Assembly (NCBI RefSeq): GCF_008386395.1 | Contig: NZ_CP043762.1 | Span: 248,001-312,000 of the forward strand | From: Paenibacillus sp. 37 | GTDB taxonomy: Bacteria; Bacillota; Bacilli; Paenibacillales; Paenibacillaceae | DNA: 64,000 nucleotides | Direction: 5' to 3' | In this document: one piece after another, positions 20,216-29,029 of the stretch | How the letters are laid out: every line of letters begins with the position of its first letter | Position numbering within the stretch: the first letter of the stretch is position 1 | Position numbers and translations under genes: made by a program | Notes under the pieces: generated by a model | What the model saw: the letters and a program-made list of their open reading frames with translations, nothing else | Database searches by the model: none | Told to the model about the DNA's origin: nothing

Positions 20216-22096
20216 ATGAGTATTAGTCATCTTGTGAATCTTGGATTAATTCTAGTAATGCTATTTCTTGTTGGTGTTTACGTCTATTTTAAAATGACTG
20301 AAAAACGTCAACCCAAACGCGACCCTCGTGAGATAGATCAGAAGTACACTTTAGCTGGAATTACCGAATATGTAAAAACAGCCATTAATGATCTGACAAC
20401 AAGTAACATGGAGCATTTGGGGTTAACTGAAGAAGAATTTGATCGACGGATGAATCAGCGTTTGATGTTGCAAAAATCATTAAAGGGATGCACAGATGGA
20501 GATATTCGTGATAAAAACTATGTCAAAAATACGATTTTTGATCTTCTCTTGAAAACATATGACTTAAATGATGAAAATATCAATCGTATTATTCCGTTTG
20601 ATAATAAGAAAACTCTCTCCCTACAAGATAAGTTTGAAATTATGTTGTTTCAAAACAAACAAAAACATGGGGTAAATGCTTTAGGTCAGATCATTGATAG
20701 ATACAAGTTAGATGAGCTGAAGAATCCTGAAGAAGAAGTAGAAGACGAATATTACGTTATTACACCTCAAGAAATTGAAGAGGTTTATCGTAAGGAATCC
20801 AAGGGACTTTCTTTTGAGGATAAGCTCATGATTATTGTCCAAAGAATCTATCAGCAATATAAAGGTTTCTCAGTAATTGATGAAATAAGAGACATGAAGA
20901 TTGATGGAGTGTCAGGTGGGGTTTCTGGTGTACCCATTGATCAGATTGAACCTTTCGATGATATGGCTTTCTTTGCGGATCGTGTTAATAAGAAACCTAC
21001 ACCCTATAGTCATGACAGTGTTTGGATTTTGTATAAAGGTAAACCGATCCATATGTCGTTTTTGAGTTTCGGATCTGAAGCTGAACTTAAACGTGTCTGC
21101 CAAAATATCTATCGTTACAATAATCCAGGACAACTCTCAGAATCGAATGGTTACAAAGTAAATGAAATGAAAGACGGTTCACGGATCGTTGTTGTCCGTC
21201 CTGGTTTCTCTGAGTCTTGGGCATTTTTCAATCGTAAGTTTGATACACAAAAAGCATCACTCGAGCAACTCATCAGCCAAGAAGAAAAAAATCGGATGTT
21301 AGTTATTCTTCTCATCAGGTATCTAGTTAGAGGAGGGCGTGTAACAGCTGTAACCGGGTCACAAGGTTCTGGTAAAACAACGTTACTTATGGCTATGGTT
21401 CTTGAAATGTATAAAACTCATGCAATTCGTGTCCACGAGATGGCATTTGAGCTGCATTTGAGGAAGATTTTCGGCAATCGAAATATCCTCACTTTTAGAG
21501 AAACCGACTCTATTACTGGACAACAAGGTTTGGATATTCAAAAGAAAACAGACGGAACAGCATTTATTTTGGGAGAAGTAGCAACAGATGCTGCGGTACC
21601 TTATATGATTCAAATGGCACAGCAAGCAGATATGTTTTTTACACACCATGCGAGAACATTTAAAAAGCTCGTTCATTACCTCCGAAATTCATTGCTCAAA
21701 ATGAATGTTTTCAGTGATGAGAAAATAGCTGAAGAACAAGTTGTGAATGTCCTAAATTTCGATATTCATTTAGTTCGTAAGCGTAACGGACATCGATTTA
21801 TTGAGAGAATCACAGAATGTACACCACTTCATGATGATGAAGATATTCCATTCGATATCCGGACTATGAGTGATTCAGAAGAGAGAAAAATTACATTCAT
21901 GGAAACATTCATTAAGTATATGAAGAGATCTACAAATCGGAAAGTATTCGATGAACGAAATATTATTGAATATCGTGATGGTGGTTATGTTGCAGTTCAT
22001 CCAATCTCTGATCACAATGTCAAAGAAATGCTTGAAAATCTTACGGAAGTTGATCAAGCAGGCTTTAAACAATTTATGCAGGAAAACTGGGGGTAA
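20216..22096 (+). CDS. tadA: TadA/CpaF-type pilus assembly ATPase
   Basis: The 626-aa secretion ATPase that should power pilus extension and retraction. Walker A TGSQGSGKTTL (around residues 380-390), Walker B FILGEVATDAAV (about 440-451), and a His-containing segment FFTHHARTFKKLVHYLRN after it. Unusual for the family, the protein begins with a membrane helix (NLGLILVMLFLVGVYVYF, about 7-24) and has a long N-terminal domain of roughly 350 residues. It sits between the TadZ-like genes and the platform protein, the usual order of Tad loci. Start ATG 20216. Confidence 0.85.
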   Translation: MSISHLVNLGLILVMLFLVGVYVYFKMTEKRQPKRDPREIDQKYTLAGITEYVKTAINDLTTSNMEHLGLTEEEFDRRMNQRLMLQKSLKGCTDGDIRDKNYVKNTIFDLLLKTYDLNDENINRIIPFDNKKTLSLQDKFEIMLFQNKQKHGVNALGQIIDRYKLDELKNPEEEVEDEYYVITPQEIEEVYRKESKGLSFEDKLMIIVQRIYQQYKGFSVIDEIRDMKIDGVSGGVSGVPIDQIEPFDDMAFFADRVNKKPTPYSHDSVWILYKGKPIHMSFLSFGSEAELKRVCQNIYRYNNPGQLSESNGYKVNEMKDGSRIVVVRPGFSESWAFFNRKFDTQKASLEQLISQEEKNRMLVILLIRYLVRGGRVTAVTGSQGSGKTTLLMAMVLEMYKTHAIRVHEMAFELHLRKIFGNRNILTFRETDSITGQQGLDIQKKTDGTAFILGEVATDAAVPYMIQMAQQADMFFTHHARTFKKLVHYLRNSLLKMNVFSDEKIAEEQVVNVLNFDIHLVRKRNGHRFIERITECTPLHDDEDIPFDIRTMSDSEERKITFMETFIKYMKRSTNRKVFDERNIIEYRDGGYVAVHPISDHNVKEMLENLTEVDQAGFKQFMQENWG

Positions 22097-22101
22097 GAAG
22101 G

Positions 22102-24192
22102 ATGGATTTGAAGGCTATTGCAGTCAGTATTCTTTTAACCTCAGTGGTCCTAAGCATCGTACTCTATATCGTAATGAAGATCATTTCAAGAAGATCCGAG
22201 CGCGATGGTTCCCAGGAACATTATAAGAGCTATGAGATGCTCACCGGGAATAAGAAATCAAATCGTAAACAGATGATTCATCGATTTATGCAAGATTCGT
22301 ACATCGCGTACAATAAAGTACCATTCTTGCGAAATTATATCCAAAAGATTCGAAAGAGATTGCAAGCCATCCATTCGTATGATGAATTCACAATGCGAAG
22401 AGAAACCATGAGAATTGTTTTTTACACACTTGGAACAATTGCTGCTGTCGTTCTAGTTTTGTTATTAATGAATCATGATTTCACATTCATCTTCATGCTG
22501 TTCCTTGCAGCTATCGTAGTGAATGGCATGTTAATCGATACCCTTGTACATAAAGTGGATGATCGATTGTTAATTCAATTACGAGATCAACTCTTCAAAG
22601 ATGTACGACATCACTATCATCAGCATGGCAGTGTAGAAGAGGCTCTTCGTCAAGCATCAGAATCTTCATCGTATGAAGCTGCACTACACGCTAAAAAAAT
22701 TCATGAGGTCTTAGTCTCTGTAAATCCAGAAGAGAGCCTAACCGTATACTATGAGCAAGCTCCAAACCGTTTCTTGAAGGCATTTGCAGGCATGTCCTTT
22801 CTAATAAAAGAATTCGGTGATAAAACAATCAAGGATGGATCTCTATATCTCAGTAATCTCAATAAGTTAGCCAGTGAGGTTAACCTTGAAATTCTAAAGA
22901 GAACTCGATTAAATTACTTGTTCAAAGGTCTTACCGTCATTGCAGTTACACCTATTATCTTCACAAAACCAATAGAACTTTGGGCAAGTCAGCAATTTCC
23001 TGCGATGGAGGCTTTCTATTCTAGCAAGTTAGGATTCATAACGAAAATAGTTGTATTTGCATCTGTTTTGTTATCATATATCCTCTTAAAAAAAATGCAG
23101 GATCAACAAGAAGGGACCTATGTAGCGAAAACAAAAAAACGTTCTTGGGAAAAACTTCTTTTGAAATCAAAAATTGTTTCATGGATAGTAGACCGTCTTG
23201 AACCAGCCAAAAGAACAGCACAGCATTTCAAAATAAGTAAGTTAATTAAGGATGCTAATGCGGGTTATCCCATGGAGTGGCATTACCTTCATCGTTTTGT
23301 TCTGACGATCATTCTTTCTATTGGCCTGGTGTTCTCATTCGTATTAATGCATCACATCGCAATCAAAGATGTGCTGGAGTCACCCACGCAAAACAATTCT
23401 ATGTTTGGTCGAATGTCCGAAGAGGAGTTGCGTGAGGCAAAATCCATCACTGATTTTGATAGTACTATCATTAAACATATGAAGGAGGTGAAAGACAATA
23501 ATCTGCAGGATCGTGTAGTTCAGATGATTAAGCAAGACCCCGAAGTTGCAACAAACGATACTCTACTCAATGCTTCAACAGAAAGGATCCTAGCAAAAAT
23601 GGATCGGATTAATTCCGAATACATGAAGTGGTGGGAAATCCTTATATGTTTATTAATGGGTTGGGTGGGTTATCAATTACCCTATTGGGTACTTCTCTTC
23701 CAGAAGAGAATGAGAGCAATGGATATGCAAAATGAAGTGGACCAATTTCATACCATCATTGCGATGCTCAGTGAAATCGATCGAGTATCGGTTGAGGTCA
23801 TTCTTGAATGGATGGAAAGATTCGCTTCAATTTTCAAGGCTCCACTACATAAGTGCCTTATGAACTATGAGAGTGGTGCTGAACTTGCTCTTGAGCAACT
23901 GATGATCGATGCGCCATTTGCTCCACTCGTGAGAACCATTGAAAAACTTCAGTTAGCTGTAGAAAAAATTCCAGTCAAACAAGCTTTTGATGATCTTGAA
24001 ACTGAACGTAATTACTATTTCGAACAAAGAAAACAGGATTACGAGGAAATGATCAATGCAAAAGCAGGCTGGGGTCGCATGATCGGTTTCACTCCAATGT
24101 ACATGATCATCTTTTTGTATCTCGTGTTTCCATTTGTCTTTATGGCTTTTACACAGATGTCTACGTATTACGAACTTATGCAAAAATTATAA
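22102..24192 (+). CDS. TadB/TadC-like membrane platform protein (apparent fusion)
   Basis: A 696-aa polytopic protein with membrane segments near residues 5-28, 104-145, 275-295, 311-330, 400-425, 510-535 and 665-690. The layout is two consecutive half-proteins, each a cytoplasmic helical domain flanked by membrane helices, so it looks like TadB and TadC joined in one chain. Platform proteins couple the TadA ATPase to pilin entry. It starts 5 nt after tadA ends. The pilin-like gene follows 20 nt later. A single long platform gene instead of tadB-tadC is the notable point. Confidence 0.65.
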   Translation: MDLKAIAVSILLTSVVLSIVLYIVMKIISRRSERDGSQEHYKSYEMLTGNKKSNRKQMIHRFMQDSYIAYNKVPFLRNYIQKIRKRLQAIHSYDEFTMRRETMRIVFYTLGTIAAVVLVLLLMNHDFTFIFMLFLAAIVVNGMLIDTLVHKVDDRLLIQLRDQLFKDVRHHYHQHGSVEEALRQASESSSYEAALHAKKIHEVLVSVNPEESLTVYYEQAPNRFLKAFAGMSFLIKEFGDKTIKDGSLYLSNLNKLASEVNLEILKRTRLNYLFKGLTVIAVTPIIFTKPIELWASQQFPAMEAFYSSKLGFITKIVVFASVLLSYILLKKMQDQQEGTYVAKTKKRSWEKLLLKSKIVSWIVDRLEPAKRTAQHFKISKLIKDANAGYPMEWHYLHRFVLTIILSIGLVFSFVLMHHIAIKDVLESPTQNNSMFGRMSEEELREAKSITDFDSTIIKHMKEVKDNNLQDRVVQMIKQDPEVATNDTLLNASTERILAKMDRINSEYMKWWEILICLLMGWVGYQLPYWVLLFQKRMRAMDMQNEVDQFHTIIAMLSEIDRVSVEVILEWMERFASIFKAPLHKCLMNYESGAELALEQLMIDAPFAPLVRTIEKLQLAVEKIPVKQAFDDLETERNYYFEQRKQDYEEMINAKAGWGRMIGFTPMYMIIFLYLVFPFVFMAFTQMSTYYELMQKL

Positions 24193-24212
24193 TTTAAAGG
24201 GGATTATTAAAA

Positions 24213-24695
24213 ATGGGTAATGCACAAAGCGCTTTAAAAATGGCTGCGGGACTTTTCCTGGCAATCGCACTGATCACTACAGCTGTAATTTTGTTTATTT
24301 CTGCTCAAGACGCCACCAAAACTGCACAAACAAGTTTCGCAGATATCCAAACAGAGCTTTCTCAAACAGCATACACTGTCTATGATGGCACCACGGTTTC
24401 TGGTAGCCAAGCAATCAATGCACTTAGAAAGTTCCAAGACAAAGGTGAATTCGGTATCCAAGTAATCACTGGTAAAAATCCAACTGGCTCTTGGTACTTC
24501 AAAACAGTGAACACAACTGTGCCAGTAGGTGGTCAGGGTTACGGTTCGATTGGTACAGGTACGCCAGCAGGAACTCTTGCTAAAGCTATGGATGAAGCAA
24601 ACAATGATTACGTTAATCCGTCCGGAAAATTCAAAGCTCAACTGATCAAAGACAACAGTAACGTTATTCGCGGTATCATTTTTACACAAAACTAA
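24213..24695 (+). CDS. Putative major pilin-like protein
   Basis: A 160-aa protein with one N-terminal hydrophobic helix (about 9-30, KMAAGLFLAIALITTAVILF) and an extracytoplasmic domain rich in Gly, Thr and Ser. Position right after the platform gene, size and a strong AAGGGGATTATT ribosome binding site suggest the main structural subunit. A terminator immediately after it (24710-24736) would make its transcript more abundant than the downstream genes. No class III prepilin cleavage site is obvious, because the helix starts within 10 residues of MGN. Confidence 0.6.
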   Translation: MGNAQSALKMAAGLFLAIALITTAVILFISAQDATKTAQTSFADIQTELSQTAYTVYDGTTVSGSQAINALRKFQDKGEFGIQVITGKNPTGSWYFKTVNTTVPVGGQGYGSIGTGTPAGTLAKAMDEANNDYVNPSGKFKAQLIKDNSNVIRGIIFTQN

Positions 24696-24709
24696 TTAAA
24701 TCACTGACT

Positions 24710-24739
24710 GGGGATAGACTTACTCAAGTCGTCCCCTTT
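24710..24739 (+). terminator. Internal terminator after the major pilin-like gene
   Basis: GGGGATAGACTT and AAGTCGTCCCC form a stem (24710-24736) with TTT after it. The operon continues past it, so it probably sets the ratio of the abundant pilin to the minor ones. Confidence 0.7.
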
Positions 24740-24761
24740 CAAGTAATTAAGGGTGATTATT

Positions 24762-25148
24762 ATGGGATTAGGTGAGAATACAAGATCTGCTTTGTATATG
24801 AGCGTTGCAGCACTTATGTTCATTACTGCTCTAACAATATTTCTGTTTTTCTTTAAAACTGTTTCCGATACGAATGATATGACTTACAAAATGACGTCCC
24901 AGTCTGACAAAAGTATTACTTCAACTTTGAAAATACCTACCTCTTATAAGGTTTCTGGTGCCGAAGTTAGACAATCCATATTTAAAATTAAAGACATCGG
25001 CGTTGATATCATAGTAGATGGTGTTACTTACTACAAAACATTGGATCCAACGGAGGTTAATGTTTCAGGAATTAATGTAAATAAAAACTATACTCCTACA
25101 TACGTTCGAGATACAAAGGGCGACCTGATATTATTAAGATTTAATTAG
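24762..25148 (+). CDS. Minor pilin-like protein 1
   Basis: A 128-aa protein from the ATG at 24762; AAGGGTGA precedes it, and the in-frame GTG three codons earlier overlaps that site. It begins MGLGENTRSALYM, has one membrane helix (about 13-31) and an extracellular beta-rich domain. Same architecture as the gene before it, including the short MG-initiated N-terminus. Probably a low-abundance subunit or tip/base protein of the filament. Confidence 0.55.
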   Translation: MGLGENTRSALYMSVAALMFITALTIFLFFFKTVSDTNDMTYKMTSQSDKSITSTLKIPTSYKVSGAEVRQSIFKIKDIGVDIIVDGVTYYKTLDPTEVNVSGINVNKNYTPTYVRDTKGDLILLRFN

Positions 25149-25164
25149 AGAAAGGATGTAGAGG

Positions 25165-25716
25165 ATGGGTAATCCCTTTTTAAAAGTCTTTATGGTTGTA
25201 GTGGCCCTCGTACTTATCTTTTTATGGCCGATTTCATCTGGGTTAAATAAGCAGGATGACATCTCTGAAATTGTGGTCTTGAATTCTGTGACTCAGTTTG
25301 TAGATTCTGTTAGAGATAAAGGTTACATTACTCCAACGATGTATAATGAATTTGTTGATCAAATGGCACTAACCACAAATACATACGACATCCAAATGGA
25401 ACATCGCCATAAGCGTTACGACCCAATATATAATGATGCAGGGGATTATTTGGGTGGATTTAATGTCAATTACGAATCCTTTTATAATGCTCAGATTAAT
25501 GACAAGCTTTTTCCAAGGAACTCGACCGAGAATACTGAAAGTCCGACTCGTGTTTATAAGTTAGCGACGGGAGATTTTTTCTCCGTAGTGGTTAAGAACA
25601 CGAACCGTACATCTGGAACCCTCATTAACGATGTCCTTACTGGGACCATCAATACTCCGAATGAAAAGATTGTCATCCCTTATGGAGGAATGGTCCTCAA
25701 TGAAGATTACAACTAA
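25165..25716 (+). CDS. Minor pilin-like protein 2 (TadE/F-like layout)
   Basis: A 183-aa protein starting MGNPFLKVFMVVVALVLIF: one N-terminal membrane helix, then an extracytoplasmic domain with several Tyr and Asn residues. RBS AAAGGATG. It overlaps the next gene by 17 nt. Pseudopilin-like role inferred from operon position and topology; no family-specific motif was identified. Confidence 0.5.
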   Translation: MGNPFLKVFMVVVALVLIFLWPISSGLNKQDDISEIVVLNSVTQFVDSVRDKGYITPTMYNEFVDQMALTTNTYDIQMEHRHKRYDPIYNDAGDYLGGFNVNYESFYNAQINDKLFPRNSTENTESPTRVYKLATGDFFSVVVKNTNRTSGTLINDVLTGTINTPNEKIVIPYGGMVLNEDYN

Positions 25717-26692
25717 TCTCACGCTAGTGTTCGTTCTCATTTTACTTCCTTATTTCATTATTAATAATATCAATGTAACGCATAATCGGCAGAATGTAAT
25801 TCTTGAGACGCGTTATAACCATGCCATGGATACTGCAACCCAGGACGCAGCCAAAGCCCTTATTATCAATGGTTCACAAGGCGCTGAATCTCAGTATGAG
25901 TTTCAAAAACGACTTAGAATCAATAAAGAAGAGGCAGTGCAAACGTTCTTCAATTCACTCTACTTGAACTTTGATGTTTTTGATAATTCGGCCGGTCAAG
26001 GTGTAATCAATAGCTACGTACCTGTTATCCTTATTGTTGGTTATGACGGTTACTACGTTTACTATATGGACGAATTTACGAATGCTACTGGGGAAAAAGA
26101 ACTTAAGCATGTTTGGAGCCCTAAGAAACCCTATGCTCACTCTGATCAGAACGGAAACACGTTTGGGTTTACACTTGATGATTTTGTCACGGTAAATCGT
26201 AATACGGACCAACAATGGTTCGAAGGATTCCGCGGAGAGATTGCAGGTACTGCATCTATACCACTATTAAATGACGCAAGTACGTTTGATCAAGTTAGAA
26301 GGGCATCTATTGTCAATCCGATTCAGAAAGATTTGGAACACTATATTAATATGTACAATAACTTTGCGAAACGCAACGGTGTAGCCTACACCTTTACATT
26401 GCCCCTCATCAGTCAAGAAGAATGGAACAATACCATTAATGATGTCGGAGTACTCTCTTTTGTTCAAGGCATGCCAATGGGCGAAAAATACTATAATAAT
26501 TACGCTTTGGGTGGAAGCCGTGTTGTGAAAAAGCCTATTTATAATGGGATTATAGCTAATGGCCGTAAGTATTATTATTCCAGGAATTCATGTACTTCCT
26601 CATTCACTACGGAAGAGGTTTTCTCTTCAGAAAAGGATGCTGCAAGTAATGGATATATTCCACTTGACTGTACTGTTGGTAATAGAAATTAG
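25700..26692 (+). CDS. Last pilus-operon gene, large TadE/TadG-like protein
   Basis: A 330-aa protein from the ATG at 25700 (GGAGG about 11 nt upstream, inside the previous gene). An N-terminal membrane helix (LVFVLILLPYFIINN) is followed by a large extracellular domain rich in Tyr, Asn and Gly. In Tad systems the operon often ends with a big single-pass pseudopilin of this kind that caps or initiates the filament. Two cysteines near the C-terminus (CTSS and LDCTV) could form a disulfide. A terminator follows at 26703. No prepilin peptidase gene is present in the window. Confidence 0.5.
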   Translation: MKITTNLTLVFVLILLPYFIINNINVTHNRQNVILETRYNHAMDTATQDAAKALIINGSQGAESQYEFQKRLRINKEEAVQTFFNSLYLNFDVFDNSAGQGVINSYVPVILIVGYDGYYVYYMDEFTNATGEKELKHVWSPKKPYAHSDQNGNTFGFTLDDFVTVNRNTDQQWFEGFRGEIAGTASIPLLNDASTFDQVRRASIVNPIQKDLEHYINMYNNFAKRNGVAYTFTLPLISQEEWNNTINDVGVLSFVQGMPMGEKYYNNYALGGSRVVKKPIYNGIIANGRKYYYSRNSCTSSFTTEEVFSSEKDAASNGYIPLDCTVGNRN

Positions 26693-26702
26693 TTATAGTG
26701 AG

Positions 26703-26739
26703 GCATACTTAATGTGTTTGTCCATTAGGTATGCTTTTT
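26703..26739 (+). terminator. Terminator of the pilus operon
   Basis: GCATACTTAATG (26703-26714) pairs with CATTAGGTATGC (26723-26734), followed by TTTTT. It lies 10 bp after the last pilus gene. Confidence 0.88.
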
Positions 26740-26744
26740 GATTA

Positions 26745-27205
26745 GCTTCTATTAGGATTTGTCATTATAATATAAAAGGTACGCGAGGGAGCAAATAAGT
26801 TATTAGTAGAAATTAAGATCGGTCCAGACAAAGTGGAGAAGGTAAGTAGTAGATTTGATGAAAGAATTTCATTTAAATATGGAAGATATACTACATATAT
26901 AAATTTCAGCCTCTCACTTAGATCCCTGATTGATAACTCGTAGTTATATTTTTCAACAGTGGATCTATGCCATGGGTGTATATAAGATGATTTATTACCA
27001 ATAAAGGAGATCAGGTTTTACTGTCGAAACTAAATTTGAGGTGCGAATGCCAAGTACACATGATTTTCCTGGAAGACTCGCACCTCGAATTTTGTCGAAA
27101 CGATGTTATTTGTTGCCTTTTGGTAATAATATATGATTATTCTCATTACAATAACACAGAAGCACGTTATTAATTTCTTTTATTATGCTTGTATTACGTC
27201 ATTTT
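26745..27205. other. Gene-free gap with an inverted repeat upstream of the CRISPR repeats
   Basis: A frame near 26800-26943 could encode about 48 residues after GAGGGAG, but it has no start codon at a usable distance, so it may be a remnant. GAGGTGCGA (27038-27046) is inverted at TCGCACCTC (27078-27086), and both arms are flanked by GTCGAAAC (27023 and 27094). This lies in the expected leader position of the CRISPR array. Confidence 0.4.
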
Positions 27206-27210
27206 TAGTA

Positions 27211-27376
27211 GCCGTACTCTATATGAGTGCGTGGATTGAAACCCCTAGACACACCGCTTACTGTCATACGGAGATACGCCGTACTCTATATGAGTGCGTG
27301 GATTGAAACATTTTGAACAACATAGTACAACGGATTTGTTCCTTGTCGTACTTTATATGAGTGCGTGAATTGAAAC
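27211..27376 (+). CRISPR. Orphan type I-C-like CRISPR mini-array, three repeats and two spacers
   Basis: Three 32-bp repeats at 27211-27242, 27278-27309 and 27345-27376, separated by two different 35-bp spacers (27243-27277, 27310-27344). The first two repeats are identical; the third has three changes (GTCGTACTTT start, GTGAATT), the usual decay at the trailer end, so the leader is to the left. The repeat core GAGTGCGTGGATTGAAAC, with partial palindrome ACTCTATATGAGT, matches type I-C repeats of Bacilli. No cas gene exists in the window, so any processing would depend on a system encoded elsewhere. Confidence 0.9.
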
Positions 27377-27429
27377 CATAGCACAATTCACACAATATCA
27401 GGCTCTTGCAGAGGTCTCAGTCTATGTGG

Positions 27430-27548
27430 TTGACAATATACACCCTTACCCTTTATATTAAGTATAATTAAATCAAATATGATCTTTTATCAAAGGTCAC
27501 AAAAGCGAAGCACGCTTAATGCCATCAGGCATTTTGCGTGCTTTTTTT
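27430..27548 (+). promoter_or_regulatory. Promoter plus terminator leader upstream of the SLH operon
   Basis: TTGACA (27430-27435), 18 bp, TATATT (27454-27459), then ATCAAATATGATC. GCGAAGCACGC leads into a hairpin (27509-27542; AATGCC-atca-GGCATT at the tip) with seven U residues. It matches the pilus leader through to AAAGGGGTGA, including a TTG codon at the right place (27575), but that TTG is followed at once by TAA. The first real gene starts 160 bp later. The copied leader was probably kept after its small gene was lost. Confidence 0.8.
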
Positions 27549-27739
27549 GTTTGGATTTGAAAGGGGTGAGTAGTGTTGTAAATATTCTAAAATATAATAA
27601 AGATATCCATTTCTTCCGATATAAAATTATATTGTTCAATATTCGCGTTCCTTTTTGACTTCTAATATGATTGAAGGAACAGGAGCTGAGTTCATATATC
27701 ACTCAGTTGAAAATAATTTAATGATGGAGGAAAAAATTA

Positions 27740-29017
27740 ATGAAGAAGATGTTTATTTCAGGAGTTACTGCTTTAGCTTTGTTGACTGGGGGCGTTGTAG
27801 GTGTAGGAGGTGTAGGGAGCTCGGTAGAGGCAGCTCAAACTACCCTGAAATTCAAAGACGTTCCTTCTACACACTGGGCCGCTGGAGCTATCAACTCAGC
27901 TGTGGAACAAGGCTATTTTAAAGGGTACACAGACGGAACGTTCAAACCAAGCTCACCTGTAACTAAGGCTGAAATGGCTAGCATCCTTGGTAGACTCTCA
28001 GATCAGCCCAATGCTTCTAGCCCAGGAATTAATAATTTCACGGATGTTCCTGAGTGGGCAAAAGGTGGGGTTTCCGCTGCTATACAAAAAGGCTTTATCA
28101 ACCCTACAAGCTACCAAGGAAAACTGGATGCAAAAGCCTCTCTCAAACGTGGTGAAATGGCAATTTGGTTGACTCAAGGTTTAGCTACAGTAGATTTAGA
28201 CTACAAACAAGCCCTATCTGACGTAAAAAACACGGTTATACCTGCTAAAGAATACTTTACTGGTAATCTTGCTACATCTCAAAAAAATGCTGTAGCTGTA
28301 GCCATGGGAACCGGGTTAATGAGTGTTTATAATGACAAAATGTTTGGAGCAGATCGGACGACAACTCGAGCTGAGGTTGCTGTATTGATTACGCGTTATA
28401 ACACTGTGGCAAAAACTAAACCTTCCAACTACAAGGGTTTAAATGAACTTCGCCAAGTTGGTTTGACTGGAACAAACATTAATATTATTGCGCCTAAATA
28501 TAAGAAGACACCAAAGGATAGGGTTTCACTTTCAATTGATTACAGCAAGGTTACAGACGAATTCTCGAAGGTTCGCAATAAAAATATTATCACGGATACC
28601 AATTATGCTGATCTTAAGATAAAGAATTGGATTATTGTTAATACCTTTGCTAAGGGGGCTGAAAGAAGTATTTATTATCCTGCCTTTGTGGATGAAGGAT
28701 TTACTCTTTTACGGGGAGCATACTTTTCTTTTGCAGAAGTTGAATTGAATGTGAAAAGTGCTACCATGAATGCACTTCAAGCTGGAAGTTTGCTTAATTC
28801 ACCAACAATTAATCCTATGACTTCTCCAAATTCAGATGCATTTGCTGCATTTGCTGGACCTAGTATTAATGATGTCACGAAAAATAGAGGTGTATTTGCT
28901 GTTAATGATCCAGTTTACTGGAGTGTAGGACTTTTACATTTCGATAAAAAGTTGATTTCTGCTGTCAGCCTTGTGACTAAAGAAGGTCCTACCTACAGCG
29001 TAATAGCCACAGATTAG
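27740..29017 (+). CDS. SLH-domain surface protein with paralog at 50.7 kb
   Basis: A 425-aa secreted protein. Signal peptide 1-32 (ends SSVEAAQ), then three SLH repeats (about 38-85, 95-145, 155-215; FKDVPSTHWAAGAI and GYFKGYTDGTFKPSSPVTKAE are typical). These bind secondary cell-wall polymer. The C-terminal ~200 residues form a domain that begins LTGTNINIIAPK; the SLH protein at 50690 has a similar block (WHGTNIFTVMPE) at the same place. GGAGG precedes ATG 27740. Operon with the large secreted protein that starts 12 nt after its stop. Confidence 0.85.
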   Translation: MKKMFISGVTALALLTGGVVGVGGVGSSVEAAQTTLKFKDVPSTHWAAGAINSAVEQGYFKGYTDGTFKPSSPVTKAEMASILGRLSDQPNASSPGINNFTDVPEWAKGGVSAAIQKGFINPTSYQGKLDAKASLKRGEMAIWLTQGLATVDLDYKQALSDVKNTVIPAKEYFTGNLATSQKNAVAVAMGTGLMSVYNDKMFGADRTTTRAEVAVLITRYNTVAKTKPSNYKGLNELRQVGLTGTNINIIAPKYKKTPKDRVSLSIDYSKVTDEFSKVRNKNIITDTNYADLKIKNWIIVNTFAKGAERSIYYPAFVDEGFTLLRGAYFSFAEVELNVKSATMNALQAGSLLNSPTINPMTSPNSDAFAAFAGPSINDVTKNRGVFAVNDPVYWSVGLLHFDKKLISAVSLVTKEGPTYSVIATD

Positions 29018-29029
29018 AGGGGATAAGGT

